DNA from: Campylobacter sp.
GTDB taxonomy: Bacteria > Campylobacterota > Campylobacteria > Campylobacterales > Campylobacteraceae
NCBI GenBank assembly: GCA_030532465.1
Contig: JAUNLC010000005.1
Location: forward strand, 20,683 to 66,056
Reading direction: 5' to 3'
DNA length: 45,374 nucleotides
Both the position numbers and the translations under genes were made by a program. Under the pieces are notes generated by a model, which made no database searches, was not told the DNA's origin, and saw only the letters and a program-made list of their open reading frames with translations. Positions 26,782-36,577 of the stretch are shown one piece after another. The first letter of the stretch is position 1. Each line of letters begins with the position of its first letter.

Positions 26782-27449
26782 TAACCGTCCTCTTTCATTC
26801 TGTCAATCAAATTTAGCCATTTTGGATTTTGCTTTTTATTGCCTCCGGGAACTGCCTGACCCAAGCCCTCTTGTTTGGATAAAAATAGCGAATCGCCGTT
26901 GAAACTATAAACAGGTATCAAATCATTTCTTTGTGTCGCTATTTTTATTTTAGGAATTATATTATCCAAGATTAAGGGGATTGATTTTGGGCTATCGTAG
27001 TATGATAAAACCATGTGAGCTTGATTGAACTCAACAGCCTTAACATAGGTAAAATAAAGTTTCTCGGTAGGAACTCCGAGCTGCTTTAGGGTAAAGTATT
27101 TAGCCGTTACGTAATCTTCGCAATCACCCGCGCCTTTACCTAGAAATTCCATCCTCGTGGCCCAATAATCCTTCTGATTCCAAACCTCTTTATCGTCTTT
27201 CCAAGTAAGTTGATTAAAAAAATCATTAACTTTTACGAGCTTTTCTTGCTCGGTGGCATCTTTTAGCTCAACCATAAGTTTATTTAGTCCGATTACTCTT
27301 TTTTTTGCATTTTCACCGTAAATTTTCGCCACTTTTTCGTAAGTAGCGGCTTTAATAAATTCGTTTTCGGCAAATAGAGTAATTAAAAGAGAGGCGCTTA
27401 TAAAAAGCGCCGTATATATAAATTTATCCGTAATTATACGGTGATTCAT
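26781..27449 (-). CDS. lapG: LapG-like periplasmic cysteine protease
   Basis: A 222-aa transglutaminase-like protease of the LapG family, which releases large adhesins from the cell surface by cutting near their N-terminus. A hydrophobic N-terminal segment (about 12-27) fits export. The catalytic triad is visible: C110 in GAGDCEDYVTAKY, H145 in NQAHMVLSYY and D162 in LILDNI. D109 and E111 flank the Cys, matching the calcium-binding acidic residues of LapG. The ATG at 27449 has no spaced ribosome-binding site (AAGG abuts it), so translation is probably coupled to the upstream lapE gene, 23 bases away. Confidence 0.92.
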   Translation of the reverse strand: MNHRIITDKFIYTALFISASLLITLFAENEFIKAATYEKVAKIYGENAKKRVIGLNKLMVELKDATEQEKLVKVNDFFNQLTWKDDKEVWNQKDYWATRMEFLGKGAGDCEDYVTAKYFTLKQLGVPTEKLYFTYVKAVEFNQAHMVLSYYDSPKSIPLILDNIIPKIKIATQRNDLIPVYSFNGDSLFLSKQEGLGQAVPGGNKKQNPKWLNLIDRMKEDG

Positions 27450-27472
27450 CCTTGAGTCTTGTATCTATAATA

Positions 27473-28831
27473 CTATCTAAGATCATCTTGTATAGAGCAA
27501 GCGCCAAGGATATATTTTTTAGCAAATCCCGGCTCAAAGCTATCGGTTAGCATGCCCATATTATCAAGCAATCTATATTTAGAATACAAAAGTGCGCTTT
27601 TTGTATTTATCATCTCTTCAAGAGCGTTATTGTATTCGCTCTCAGCGTCAAGAAGGTTGATAAGATCGCGTCTTCCGATTCTAAATTCATCTCTATAAGA
27701 GTCTAGAGTTTTCTTGGCATAAGCAACGTGTTTTTCTAAAAATTTAATCTTTTCTTGATTTAAAACATAAGTTTGCCATGAGAATTTAAGACTTTCGGAA
27801 AGATCTCTTTTTACGGTTTCTATCGCATGCATCGACTCGGTAACCGCTAGCTTGCTTTTTTCTTTTTCCAGCTTGTCTATATTTTTGTTATAAAGGTTGT
27901 ATCTAAGTCTTAAAAGCACGTCATACTTTGTATCTTTGTAATCATCATAAAATACATCATTTTTCTCATATCCGGCAGACGCTTCAAGATCAAGCTTCGG
28001 TCTAAATGGAGCGTTTTTCTCTCTTACGACAGATTGAGCCATTTTCATATTAGAGTCTTTTAAAAGCACGGTAGGATTACATCTCATAGCTTTTTCATAA
28101 ACCATCTCTTCGGTTGCAGGAAGAACTTGATCAAACACAGGAGTCATAAGCATAGCGGCATCCACTCTTGTTCCGTAAAGCTTTTCAAATGTAGTTAGAG
28201 CGTCTAAGTAGTTGTTTTCTTGAGATATTAAATTGGCTTGAGCTAGAGTTAAGCGAGAGCCGGCTTGCCTCTCTTCTGAGCCACGAGCAAAGCCCGATTG
28301 AGTTCTGTCTTTAATCTGAGCATATATGTCTTGATGGGTTTTTACATTTGCTTTTGAGATATCAAGAAGCTCTTTGTTTCTAATAACGGCAAGATACGCA
28401 TCTACCAATTGAAGAGTCAACCTATCTGCTTTTTGAGCTACGCTATAAGCGGCTGCATCAAGTCTGTGGCTTTGAGATTTGATTCTATTTTTATCGGCGC
28501 TACCGTTATATAAATTTTCAACCAAGGTCACGCCTGCGGTTAATTTTTTGCCTCTTCCTTTTTGAACCGTTATGCCGTTGTCTATCTTCTCTCTTTCATA
28601 ACCATATGTTCCATATGCGTCAAGAGTCGGATAATAAGCATTGTTCGCTATATTGAGGTCTTTTCCGACTTGTAAATATGCAAATTCGGTCTCTTTTAAA
28701 TTTGGGTTATCTTGAAGTACTGTTCTTACTGCATCTAGAAGTGAAATTTTATCTCCCGAGACAACTGACGTATTCTGATTTGCAAAAAGCACAGCCGAAG
28801 CAACCAAGCTTAAAAAAGCGATCTTTTTCAT
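27473..28831 (-). CDS. lapE: TolC-family outer-membrane channel (LapE-like)
   Basis: A 452-aa outer-membrane efflux protein with signal peptide MKKIAFLSLVASAVLFA and two TolC/OEP repeat halves: the sequence beginning ISLLDAVRTVLQDNPNLKE, and the second half from about residue 235, with the typical FRIGRRDLINLLDAESEYNN near the end. I use the ATG at 28831 because it follows AAGGA and starts the signal peptide; the frame is open 23 codons further. It is the first gene of the Lap-type operon and completes the type I channel with lapB and lapC. Confidence 0.93.
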   Translation of the reverse strand: MKKIAFLSLVASAVLFANQNTSVVSGDKISLLDAVRTVLQDNPNLKETEFAYLQVGKDLNIANNAYYPTLDAYGTYGYEREKIDNGITVQKGRGKKLTAGVTLVENLYNGSADKNRIKSQSHRLDAAAYSVAQKADRLTLQLVDAYLAVIRNKELLDISKANVKTHQDIYAQIKDRTQSGFARGSEERQAGSRLTLAQANLISQENNYLDALTTFEKLYGTRVDAAMLMTPVFDQVLPATEEMVYEKAMRCNPTVLLKDSNMKMAQSVVREKNAPFRPKLDLEASAGYEKNDVFYDDYKDTKYDVLLRLRYNLYNKNIDKLEKEKSKLAVTESMHAIETVKRDLSESLKFSWQTYVLNQEKIKFLEKHVAYAKKTLDSYRDEFRIGRRDLINLLDAESEYNNALEEMINTKSALLYSKYRLLDNMGMLTDSFEPGFAKKYILGACSIQDDLR

Positions 28832-28952
28832 GATGAATCCTTGATTAAATTTTAATATTACTATTTCATTACAAATTAACATTTTAGTTTGCATTAACAT
28901 AATATCTAAAATTTATTTAATATTTTTTAAATTTATATTACAACTTTCCTGC

Positions 28953-30206
28953 TTAAAGCGCCCTAGCTATTAAATCTATCGGATTTTCAAATTTTACATT
29001 TGAGCCGTGGATATGAAGAGAATTTGAAATTTGCATCTTGCACGCACTGCACTCCGCACTTACAAATTTCACGTCAAGCTCATCTATCATGCCTACTTTT
29101 TGAAGACCTGCCGCGCGACTTAAATGATACTTTTCAGCTTGCATAGTAACCCCGCCAAACCCACAACAGGTATTTGGGTCGCTCATCTCAACTATATCGT
29201 AGTTTTGAGCCAAAAGTTTACGAGGCTCTTTAAAAACTCCTTGCATTTTTCTTGCGTGACAAGGATCGTGATAGGTTATGCTTGCAAGCTTTTTGCCCTT
29301 GCTTGCTAAAATTTCAGCCAAATTTGTCTGCTTTTCTAGATACTCAGTAGCAAGGAAAATTTTCTCGCTTATCTTTTTAGCCCGCTGCTTCCACTCCTCG
29401 TTATCGTGAAAAAAGTGCTCGTAGTCTATCTTAACCATAGCCGAACAGGTCGCTTCTGGTATGATTATCGCATCAAGCTTGCTAGATAAACTCTCAAAAT
29501 ACTCGATGTTTCTTTTTGCAAGCACGCTAACCGTGTCAAAATCGCCCGTAAAATACGCAGGCGCACCGCAACAGGCTTGCTGCTTCATCAAATTTACATT
29601 TAGCTTTAGCTCTCGCGCTATTTTTAGAAGGCTCTCTCCAATGCTTGTATAAGCATAGTTTCCCATACAGCCGATAAAAATTCCTATCGTTTTTTCTCCG
29701 CCGTTATCTATAAATTCGGGATGAGAGTTTAAAAAGCTCTTTTTAGAAGCCGTCGGAAACAGCCTCTCTTTTTTTACCATCGGAAGACTAAAGCGCGGTG
29801 TCATGGTGTTTTCTTTTATCTTAAACGCACAACTTTGAAACACATATCCAAGCCTTGCGCATATATCCATGATAAATCGATGTCTAAGCAGCCAAAAAAA
29901 CATCTTTTTATACCAAGCTATGCCAAATTTCTGCGCTAAATTTCTGCGCACATTTTCTATAGCCGTATCTACCCTAAGCGAATTTGGACAGACTTCGACG
30001 CAATTTGTGCACAAAAAACAGCTTTCAAAGATATTTTTAGCGTTTTTATCAAGCTCCAACTCGCCTCTCTCATAAGCTCCAAGCAGATCCAAAAACCCGC
30101 GCGGAGAGGTTACCTCATCGCTATTTATGTTGTGTATAGTGCATACTTGGATACACTTACCGCATTTGACGCATTTATCTGATATTTCGCTAAATTTATA
30201 CATCAT
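28953..30206 (-). CDS. Fe-S oxidoreductase with two 4Fe-4S and two CCG domains
   Basis: A 417-aa protein of the GlcF/GlpC/HdrD-like type. It has two ferredoxin-type clusters (C12, C15, C18, C22 and C63, C66, C69, C73) and two cysteine-rich CCG domains (CCGAPAYFTGD and CCGFGGVTMQAEKY). Such proteins pass electrons from a flavin dehydrogenase to the quinone pool. No dehydrogenase partner is adjacent, so the substrate is unknown. Its ATG overlaps the hemN stop (ATGA), and C. jejuni has a ferredoxin-type protein in the same place. A role in anaerobic haem synthesis is possible but not shown. Confidence 0.88.
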   Translation of the reverse strand: MMYKFSEISDKCVKCGKCIQVCTIHNINSDEVTSPRGFLDLLGAYERGELELDKNAKNIFESCFLCTNCVEVCPNSLRVDTAIENVRRNLAQKFGIAWYKKMFFWLLRHRFIMDICARLGYVFQSCAFKIKENTMTPRFSLPMVKKERLFPTASKKSFLNSHPEFIDNGGEKTIGIFIGCMGNYAYTSIGESLLKIARELKLNVNLMKQQACCGAPAYFTGDFDTVSVLAKRNIEYFESLSSKLDAIIIPEATCSAMVKIDYEHFFHDNEEWKQRAKKISEKIFLATEYLEKQTNLAEILASKGKKLASITYHDPCHARKMQGVFKEPRKLLAQNYDIVEMSDPNTCCGFGGVTMQAEKYHLSRAAGLQKVGMIDELDVKFVSAECSACKMQISNSLHIHGSNVKFENPIDLIARAL

Positions 30207-31564
30207 ACGGTCTTTGAAAATCGTCTTAAATTTTCAGGGATATTTTTTAAATACGCATCAAAACACATCGCGATATTGCGAATTATCAGAGTTCCCGTCT
30301 CGTTTACGCTGATCTTTTCAGGCGTGATTTGCACAAATTCGCTTAAATTTTCAAGCTCTTTTAAATCATCCTTAAAATACTCAAAAAATTTCACGCCAAA
30401 TTCAGCCTCTATAGCCTTTATATCAAGCGCAAAGTTACTCATCAGGCTCATTATCACAGCCTTTCTAAGCAGATCGTCATCGCTTAGATAAATTCCCTTC
30501 ATATAAGGCAAAACGCCTCTATCAATCGCCGCTTCATACTCGGGCATATCTTTAAAATTTTGCGCGTAGTGGCGCTTGCACTCGCCGATACTGGTTAATC
30601 CTATACCGATAAGATCGGCTCCGCCTTTAGTCGTATATCCTTGGAAATTTCTATGAAGTGTTCCGTTAGCAAGTGCGGTAAATAGCTCATCATCAGGCTT
30701 TGCAAAGTGATCCATACCTATCATTTTATAGCCGTTTTTGATAAAAAATTCAGCCGTATATTTTAAAATTTCAAGCTTGGTTTTAGGGCTTGGCAAGGTT
30801 GCCTCGTCAAATTTACGCATAGTCTTTTTAAGCCAAGGCACATGAGCGTAGTTAAACACGGCAAGACGGTCAGGATCAAGCGTAAGCGTCATATCAAGAG
30901 TGCGCTTAAAGCTATCTAAGCTCTGGTGCGGCAGACCGTAAATGAGGTCCATATTGATCGATTTTATACCCATGGCACGCGCCATATCTATAGCTTTTTT
31001 GGTAATCTCATAAGGCTGAATTCGGTGAATCTCTTTTTGAACTATATCGTCAAAGTCTTGCACGCCGTAGCTTATGCGGTTAAACCCATGTCCTACAAGC
31101 ACGTCAAGCTGAGCTTGAGATAAAAACCTAGGGTCTATCTCGCAGCTTATCTCGGCCTCTTTTGAGTAGTTTTTAAATTTCGCCTTTATAGCGCAAATGA
31201 TCCTATCAAGCTGCTTATCGTCAAAAAACGTCGGCGTTCCGCCCCCAAAGTGCATTTGCAGCACTTCCGCACTCGTATCAAGGTGGCGAGATAAAATTTC
31301 AAGCTCTTTTTGGATATAGTCGATATACCTCTCTTTTTTCTCCTCTTTGCTCGTATAAACCACATTACAGCCGCAAAAATAACAGGCCGAGCGGCAAAAA
31401 GGCAGGTGCAGATAAAGCGAAAGCGGGCGAGATTTATCGCGATTTTTAAGCTCTCTTATATAGTCATCATAGCCGAATTTATCGCTAAATTCAGGCGCAG
31501 TCGGATAACTTGTGTATCTTGGTCCGGGGCGTGAATACTTCACATACGCGTCAAAATCTACCAT
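30203..31564 (-). CDS. hemN: Oxygen-independent coproporphyrinogen III oxidase
   Basis: A 453-aa radical-SAM enzyme that decarboxylates coproporphyrinogen III to protoporphyrinogen IX without oxygen. The cluster motif CX3CX2CXC is complete (C57, C61, C64, C66), and the start YSRPGPRYTSYPTAPEF is typical of true HemN rather than HemW. Other HemN landmarks are HFGGGTPTFF and SINMDLIYGLPHQ. Its ATG overlaps the preceding stop by one base (TAATG). With hemB in the same run, this is partly a tetrapyrrole operon. Confidence 0.97.
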   Translation of the reverse strand: MVDFDAYVKYSRPGPRYTSYPTAPEFSDKFGYDDYIRELKNRDKSRPLSLYLHLPFCRSACYFCGCNVVYTSKEEKKERYIDYIQKELEILSRHLDTSAEVLQMHFGGGTPTFFDDKQLDRIICAIKAKFKNYSKEAEISCEIDPRFLSQAQLDVLVGHGFNRISYGVQDFDDIVQKEIHRIQPYEITKKAIDMARAMGIKSINMDLIYGLPHQSLDSFKRTLDMTLTLDPDRLAVFNYAHVPWLKKTMRKFDEATLPSPKTKLEILKYTAEFFIKNGYKMIGMDHFAKPDDELFTALANGTLHRNFQGYTTKGGADLIGIGLTSIGECKRHYAQNFKDMPEYEAAIDRGVLPYMKGIYLSDDDLLRKAVIMSLMSNFALDIKAIEAEFGVKFFEYFKDDLKELENLSEFVQITPEKISVNETGTLIIRNIAMCFDAYLKNIPENLRRFSKTV

Positions 31565-32055
31565 TAGGCTCTATTCCTTTTTTCCATCAAATCCTCCATA
31601 TCAACAAACAAATTCGGATGCTCTTTTTTGATATTTTTTACTAAATTTTCCAAATTCACATCGATGCTTCTCTTGCCGTTTTCCTTGGCTGCGATCTTGC
31701 GAATTTCATCCATTACGACAACCCAAACATCACTAAAATCAACAGGCACATTTTGCCAAATCGTCTTTTCAAGCTTAAGCTCAAAATTCTCTTTTTGCAG
31801 CTTGCGGTGGCTCTCGATAAGCTCGGTTAGAGATTTTACCGAGACCATGGTGTGCAAATTTTGATTTTCATCGATGCCAAACCACGGCTCAACCCCGTTC
31901 CAAGTGCCGCTTTTTAGGCTCAGGCTCATTTGATTAGGGTTGCTTGTAGGGATTATCTCAAATACCGTTTTTTCGCTCTCGTCTATTCCAAGCTCGCTGC
32001 TTATCTCGTCGATCTTCTTATACGTATCTTTTAATCTCTCATCTTTTTTGCTCAT
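31564..32055 (-). CDS. Conserved hypothetical protein between argF and hemN
   Basis: A 163-aa soluble protein of unknown function. It is highly charged, with Lys- and Glu-rich helices at both ends and a central segment [17 protein letters not shown] that looks like a small folded core. The ATG at 32055 follows GAGGAAAG and overlaps the argF 3' end by 17 bases; the frame is open further upstream, but only inside argF. The one-base overlap with hemN implies coupled translation. C. jejuni carries a hypothetical gene at the same place, as far as I recall. Confidence 0.8.
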   Translation of the reverse strand: MSKKDERLKDTYKKIDEISSELGIDESEKTVFEIIPTSNPNQMSLSLKSGTWNGVEPWFGIDENQNLHTMVSVKSLTELIESHRKLQKENFELKLEKTIWQNVPVDFSDVWVVVMDEIRKIAAKENGKRSIDVNLENLVKNIKKEHPNLFVDMEDLMEKRNRA

Positions 32056-32974
32056 ATTCTTTCCTCTTTTGATCAAGCCAGACCATGACGCCCTTTTGCG
32101 CGTGAAGGCGGTTTTCCGCTTCGGCAAAAATTTCATCCGCATGCGCTTCAAAGACGGCTTCACTTACTTCATATCCGCGGTAAGCAGGCAGGCAGTGAAG
32201 GAAAATCGCGCCGTTTTTGGCTAACTTCATCAAATTTTCATCCACACAAAATCCCTCAAACTCTTTTATGCGCTTTTCTTTTTGGGCCTCTTGACCCATC
32301 GATACCCAAGTGTCGGTTGTAACGACATCCGCGCCATTAACCGCCTCTTTGATATCTTGCGTTAGATAAATTTTAGCTCCTGAAATTTTAGCGTTTTGCA
32401 TCGCTTTTGCTAAAATTTGCGCGTCAGGCTCATAGCCTTTTGGAGTGGCGATTCTAAGCTCAAATCCAAGTTTACTTGCAAGCATAAGCCACGAATGAGT
32501 TATGTTGTTGCCATCACCCACATAAGCTACAGTTTCGCCGCTTGAAAACTCAAGCATGGTTAGGTAGTCAGCCATAAGCTGCACGGGGTGAAATTTATCG
32601 CTAAGTCCGTTTATAACGGGAACTTTACTAAATTTTGCAAACTCTTCAAGCGTTTCGTGGCGATTTACCCTAAGCATCGCCATATCGGTCATCGAGCTAA
32701 TCACTCGCGCCGTATCTTTTATCGGCTCGCCGCGACCTATCTGAAGGTCGTTTGCGCTTAAAAACATACCCTTGCCGCCAAGCTGATGCATGCCAACTTC
32801 AAAGCTAACTCGCGTTCTGGTCGAGCTTTTCTCAAATATCATGGCTAAAATTTGATCTTTAAGATAGGGCTTATAAATTTTAGCCTTCGCCTCGCTTTTT
32901 ATCTCGCGAGCCAAATTTATCATCTCTAAAATTTCATCCCCGCTAAAGTCATCAAGGGTAAGAAAGTGCCTCAC
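32039..32974 (-). CDS. argF: Ornithine carbamoyltransferase
   Basis: A 311-aa enzyme of arginine synthesis that joins carbamoyl phosphate and ornithine to citrulline. The carbamoyl phosphate-binding motif STRTR (residues 51-55), DTWVSMGQE and the HCLP motif are present. The start is GTG at 32974, preceded by AAGGAGA, and it overlaps the hemB stop by four bases (GTGA). Length is normal for the family. Confidence 0.97.
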   Translation of the reverse strand: MRHFLTLDDFSGDEILEMINLAREIKSEAKAKIYKPYLKDQILAMIFEKSSTRTRVSFEVGMHQLGGKGMFLSANDLQIGRGEPIKDTARVISSMTDMAMLRVNRHETLEEFAKFSKVPVINGLSDKFHPVQLMADYLTMLEFSSGETVAYVGDGNNITHSWLMLASKLGFELRIATPKGYEPDAQILAKAMQNAKISGAKIYLTQDIKEAVNGADVVTTDTWVSMGQEAQKEKRIKEFEGFCVDENLMKLAKNGAIFLHCLPAYRGYEVSEAVFEAHADEIFAEAENRLHAQKGVMVWLDQKRKEYEQKR

Positions 32975-33948
32975 AACGCTCTCCTTAAAATTTCAGCCGC
33001 CTCTTTTGCGTGATAGCTGATGATGAGGCTTGCGCCGGCTCTTTTAAATCCGATCATAGTTTCCATCATCACGCGCTCATAGTCGATGATTCCCGCTTTC
33101 GCGCCCGCTTTTAGTAGTGCATATTCGCCGCTTACGTTATAAGCACAAACCGGAAGTAAAGTAGCGTTTTTTATCTCGCGAATCACGTCAAGATAAGCAA
33201 GGGCGGGCTTAACCATGAGTATATCGGCACCCTGAGCCTCATCTTCAAGGCTTTCGTTTATCGCTTCCAAGCGATTTGCAGGATCCATCTGATAGCTTCT
33301 TCTATCGCCAAAACTCGGAGTGCTTTCGGCTACGTCGCGAAACGGTCCATAGTAAGCCGAAGCGAATTTAGTCGAATACGCCATGATAGGCAAATTTTCA
33401 AACCCGCTCTCATCAAGCGCGCCGCGAAGCGTAGTGATGATACCGTCCATCATACCGCTTGGAGCGATTATATCGGCTCCGTTTTTAGCGTGGATCACCG
33501 CTTGCTTGGCTGAAATTTCAAGCGTAGCGTCGTTATCTATAGTCTCATGAACATGATCTAAAATTCCGCAATGTCCATGGTCCGTGTATTCGCAAAAACA
33601 AAGATCGGTTACCACCACAAGATGCGGAAATTTATCCTTTATCGCCCTTAAAGCCGTAGCTATGATGCCGTCGTTGCTTAAAGCGTCGCTTCCTATGCTA
33701 TCTTTTACGCTTGGAATTCCAAATAAAATTATTGATTTTATGCCTAAATTTACAACTTCGGCGCACTCTTTTAAAATTTCATCCAAACTCATCTGAAAAA
33801 CGCCCGGCATCGAACTTATCTCTTTTTTGACGCCACTTCCGGGAACTACAAAAAGCGGATAGATAAAATCGCTTAAATTTAGTCTGCTTTCTCTTACCAT
33901 ATCGCGCATTGCAGGGTTGATTCTTAGTCTTCTAAAGCGTTTAAACAT
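32971..33948 (-). CDS. hemB: Delta-aminolevulinic acid dehydratase (porphobilinogen synthase)
   Basis: A 325-aa enzyme that condenses two aminolevulinate molecules to porphobilinogen. The two active-site lysines lie in YSTK (K194) and MVKPA (K247). Cysteines C117, C119 and C127 in [11 protein letters not shown] form the zinc site of the zinc-dependent class. The ATG at 33948 follows AAGGAA. It starts the minus-strand run hemB-argF-hypothetical-hemN-FeS and is divergent from ribA. Confidence 0.97.
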   Translation of the reverse strand: MFKRFRRLRINPAMRDMVRESRLNLSDFIYPLFVVPGSGVKKEISSMPGVFQMSLDEILKECAEVVNLGIKSIILFGIPSVKDSIGSDALSNDGIIATALRAIKDKFPHLVVVTDLCFCEYTDHGHCGILDHVHETIDNDATLEISAKQAVIHAKNGADIIAPSGMMDGIITTLRGALDESGFENLPIMAYSTKFASAYYGPFRDVAESTPSFGDRRSYQMDPANRLEAINESLEDEAQGADILMVKPALAYLDVIREIKNATLLPVCAYNVSGEYALLKAGAKAGIIDYERVMMETMIGFKRAGASLIISYHAKEAAEILRRAL

Positions 33949-34011
33949 ATTTTTCCTTTTCTTTGATACAATACCGTTTTATAAGTGTAACATATTAGGA
34001 GTTAAATTTTG

Positions 34012-34581
34012 ATGAATATAGAACTATCCGAGGTTGCAAACCTTCCCTCTCGTTTTGGAATGTTTCAAATCCAATCTTTCAAAGAGGGCGATAAGGAGCA
34101 TTTGGCGATATTTAAAACTCCCTTTAAGGAGATCGTGGATGTGCGAATTCATTCCGAGTGCCTGACCGGAGATGCAATAGGAAGCCTTAAATGCGACTGC
34201 CGCGATCAACTTGAAGCGAGCTTAAAATATATAGAAGAGCACGGCGGTATGGTAATATATTTGCGCCAAGAGGGGCGTAATATCGGGCTTTTAAACAAGG
34301 TTAACGCCTATCATCTTCAGGATTTAGGATTTGACACGATAGAAGCAAATCACCAGCTCGGATTTAAAGCAGATGAGCGCACTTACGAGGTAGTTGACTT
34401 TATCCTTAAGCACTTTGGCATAAGCAAGATAAATTTGCTAACAAACAATCCCGAGAAACTGCAAGGCTTGCAAAGCGTTAAAGTTGTGCAGCGCCTGCCT
34501 ATCGTCATTCACGCAAACAAATACAATAAAGATTATTTAAAAGTAAAAAAAGAGCAGATGGGGCATATGCTTGATGAGTAA
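34012..34581 (+). CDS. ribA: GTP cyclohydrolase II
   Basis: A 189-aa enzyme opening the imidazole ring of GTP in the first step of riboflavin synthesis. The zinc cysteines are C50, C61 and C63 in [17 protein letters not shown], and RQEGRNIGL is the catalytic arginine region. It is the stand-alone form, with no RibB domain. I use the ATG at 34012 with TAGGAG at 33995-34000; a TTG at 34009 is also possible. The promoter must lie in the 63-base gap shared with hemB. It overlaps rsmG by 8 bases. Confidence 0.97.
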   Translation: MNIELSEVANLPSRFGMFQIQSFKEGDKEHLAIFKTPFKEIVDVRIHSECLTGDAIGSLKCDCRDQLEASLKYIEEHGGMVIYLRQEGRNIGLLNKVNAYHLQDLGFDTIEANHQLGFKADERTYEVVDFILKHFGISKINLLTNNPEKLQGLQSVKVVQRLPIVIHANKYNKDYLKVKKEQMGHMLDE

Positions 34582-35122
34582 ATTTGAAACTCCTTCAAAT
34601 TTCAAAGAGCAAGTCGATAAATTTACTCAAATTTTGCATAAATTTAATAAAATTCATAGTCTAACAAACTACAAAAATATAGACGAGATCGTGGCTGACA
34701 GCATAAAGCCGCTTGAGTTTATGAAATTTTACCCACGCGTTGCTATCGATGTTGGAAGCGGAGCGGGATTTCCCGCGATATTTTTGGCTCTTGTTTTAAA
34801 AGATTGCGCTTGGACGCTTTTTGAGCCGAACTTAAAAAAGGCTTCGTTTTTAAGTTACGTAAAAGCAGATCTTGATATCTCAAATTTAAGCGTTAAAAGC
34901 GAGAAAATCGAAGCTTCACAACCTTTTATAACTGAACTCATCACTTCAAGAGCGCTTATGAAGACAAAAGATCTCATAAATTTGTGCGAGGGATTTTACG
35001 ATAAAGATACGCAGTTTTTACTCTACAAGGGAAGTAGTGTAGAGGCTGAACTTGAGGGCATAAACGCCAAAATTTACAATGACAAAAATAGAAATTACGT
35101 ATGCATAGGTGAAAAATGGTAA
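34574..35122 (+). CDS. rsmG: 16S rRNA m7G527 methyltransferase
   Basis: A 182-aa SAM-dependent methyltransferase (GidB family) acting on G527 of 16S rRNA. The SAM-binding motif [16 protein letters not shown] is clear, as is the preceding [12 protein letters not shown]. The ATG at 34574 lies inside the ribA end (ATGAGTAA). It is slightly shorter than E. coli RsmG, as is usual in this group. The next small gene starts within its last codons. Confidence 0.95.
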   Translation: MSKFETPSNFKEQVDKFTQILHKFNKIHSLTNYKNIDEIVADSIKPLEFMKFYPRVAIDVGSGAGFPAIFLALVLKDCAWTLFEPNLKKASFLSYVKADLDISNLSVKSEKIEASQPFITELITSRALMKTKDLINLCEGFYDKDTQFLLYKGSSVEAELEGINAKIYNDKNRNYVCIGEKW

Positions 35123-35316
35123 CGAAAATTTTAGCTCTAGCGGTGGTGTTGCTGCTAGTTTATATAGTGTTTTTTAAAAATAGAAAAAAAGAAGCGAGCG
35201 AGACAAAGGAGACGCAAAACTTCGTGCAATGCTCAAAGTGCGATACCTTCGTCGAGGTTAAAGATGCGGTTTTAAGTAGCGGAAAATATATCTGCAAGGA
35301 TTGCATAAAGGGCTAA
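35116..35316 (+). CDS. PP0621-type small membrane protein with CxxC pairs
   Basis: A 66-aa protein with an N-terminal membrane span (about 3-20) and a C-terminal zinc-ribbon-like segment, C39-x2-C42 and C60-x2-C63. This matches the small membrane-anchored PP0621 family of unknown function. The ATG overlaps the end of rsmG by 7 bases. Confidence 0.85.
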   Translation: MVTKILALAVVLLLVYIVFFKNRKKEASETKETQNFVQCSKCDTFVEVKDAVLSSGKYICKDCIKG

Positions 35317-35317
35317 T

Positions 35318-35692
35318 ATGAAGATAATCGGACATGAGCTCGTAAAATTTGAGCCGTTTTTTGAGTGTTTAAAAGAGCAAGACATCAGCGCAAATCGCGA
35401 GAATTTATTCGCTTACGAGCCAAATATGATAAAGCGCGCTCAAAAGATGGAGGCGAATTTTAGTTTAAAAACAGATGATATAGTGCAAATCATCCTTGCC
35501 AATGCGGCGGGAGCAAAATTTATCATCGTTTCACGCAAGCTTGCAAGCAAAGCCGCTAAGATAGCGCAAAACTATCTTTTTGACGCGCAAATAGCAGTCA
35601 TCATCAAGAATGAGAGGGAGATAGAGGATTTAAGCGAAGCGGGCGTGGATGCGGTTATATTTGAAAAGGGAATTTGCAATGGAGATATTTAA
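35318..35692 (+). CDS. Conserved hypothetical protein
   Basis: A 124-aa soluble protein, not recognised. Its alpha/beta pattern ends in a run resembling an NTPase- or receiver-like core (IIVSRKLASKAAKIAQNYLF, IAVIIKNEREIEDLSEAGVD, VIFEKGI). It begins one base after the preceding stop and overlaps htpX by 14 bases, so it is part of the ribA-htpX transcript. Confidence 0.75.
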   Translation: MKIIGHELVKFEPFFECLKEQDISANRENLFAYEPNMIKRAQKMEANFSLKTDDIVQIILANAAGAKFIIVSRKLASKAAKIAQNYLFDAQIAVIIKNEREIEDLSEAGVDAVIFEKGICNGDI

Positions 35693-36530
35693 AACCACTT
35701 TTTTAATGGTCGCGCTAATGCTGCTTTTTATCTTTGTTGGCGGCATGGTAGGCGGAGAGCAAGGCATGCTTATGGCTTTTGTCGTGGCTGTGGGCATGAA
35801 CTTTTTTAGCTATTTTTTCTCGGATAAACTGGTGCTTAAACGCTATAGAGCCGTAGAAGTTCATGAAAACGACGCGCAAGGGCTGTTTGAGATCGTTCAT
35901 AGACTAACCGCAAAGGCGAATTTGCCGATGCCAAAGGTCTATATCATACCAGAACAAGTTCCAAACGCATTTGCAACCGGGCGAAATCCGAAAAACGCAG
36001 CCGTTGCGGTAACCGAGGGGCTTTTAAACTTACTTGATAAAAACGAAATCGAAGGGGTCTTGGCTCACGAACTCTGTCATGTGCGCCACTACGACATCTT
36101 AACAGGCTCGATAGCCGCAACTATCGCAGGAGCTATCGCCATACTTGCAAATTTTGCCAAATTCGGAGTCGTAAGCGGCAACAATCGTTCAAATAATGCA
36201 AACGGAATTTTGATGATAGTAGCGGCTGTGGTTATGCCCATAGCCGCAAGCGTCATACAAATGGCGATCTCAAGAGAGCGCGAATATAAAGCGGACAAGG
36301 GCGCCGCTTTGCTTACCGAAAATCCGCAGTGGCTAGCAAGCGCACTAAGAAAGCTTGAAAACTATTCAAAAAACTATGTGATGAGAGATGCCGAGCCTCA
36401 AAGCGCGCATATGTTTATCGTAAATCCTTTCGGAAGTATCAAAAATACGCTTGGCTCGCTATTTCGCACGCACCCAAGCACGGCTGATCGCATAGCAAGA
36501 CTTGAAGAGCTTGCAAGAAATTTGGGCTAA
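35679..36530 (+). CDS. htpX: Membrane zinc metalloprotease HtpX
   Basis: A 283-aa inner-membrane protease of family M48B for quality control of membrane proteins. It has two N-terminal spans (about 5-25 and 29-48), the active site HELCH (H130-E131, H134) and two later hydrophobic segments, with the third metal ligand expected in SREREYKADKGAA. I use the ATG at 35679 (MEIFKTTFLM), which overlaps the previous gene; the frame is open 10 codons further up. A bidirectional hairpin follows it. Confidence 0.96.
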   Translation: MEIFKTTFLMVALMLLFIFVGGMVGGEQGMLMAFVVAVGMNFFSYFFSDKLVLKRYRAVEVHENDAQGLFEIVHRLTAKANLPMPKVYIIPEQVPNAFATGRNPKNAAVAVTEGLLNLLDKNEIEGVLAHELCHVRHYDILTGSIAATIAGAIAILANFAKFGVVSGNNRSNNANGILMIVAAVVMPIAASVIQMAISREREYKADKGAALLTENPQWLASALRKLENYSKNYVMRDAEPQSAHMFIVNPFGSIKNTLGSLFRTHPSTADRIARLEELARNLG

Positions 36531-36549
36531 TTTCCCACAAGAAGCGGCA

Positions 36550-36577
36550 AAATTTGGGCTAAAACAGGCCCAAATTT
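36550..36577. terminator. Bidirectional terminator between htpX and the 146-aa gene
   Basis: A 10-bp perfect inverted repeat (AAATTTGGGC at 36550-36559, GCCCAAATTT at 36568-36577) lies between the two convergent genes. It overlaps the stop codon of the minus-strand gene. A- and T-rich flanks suit termination in both directions. Confidence 0.75.
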
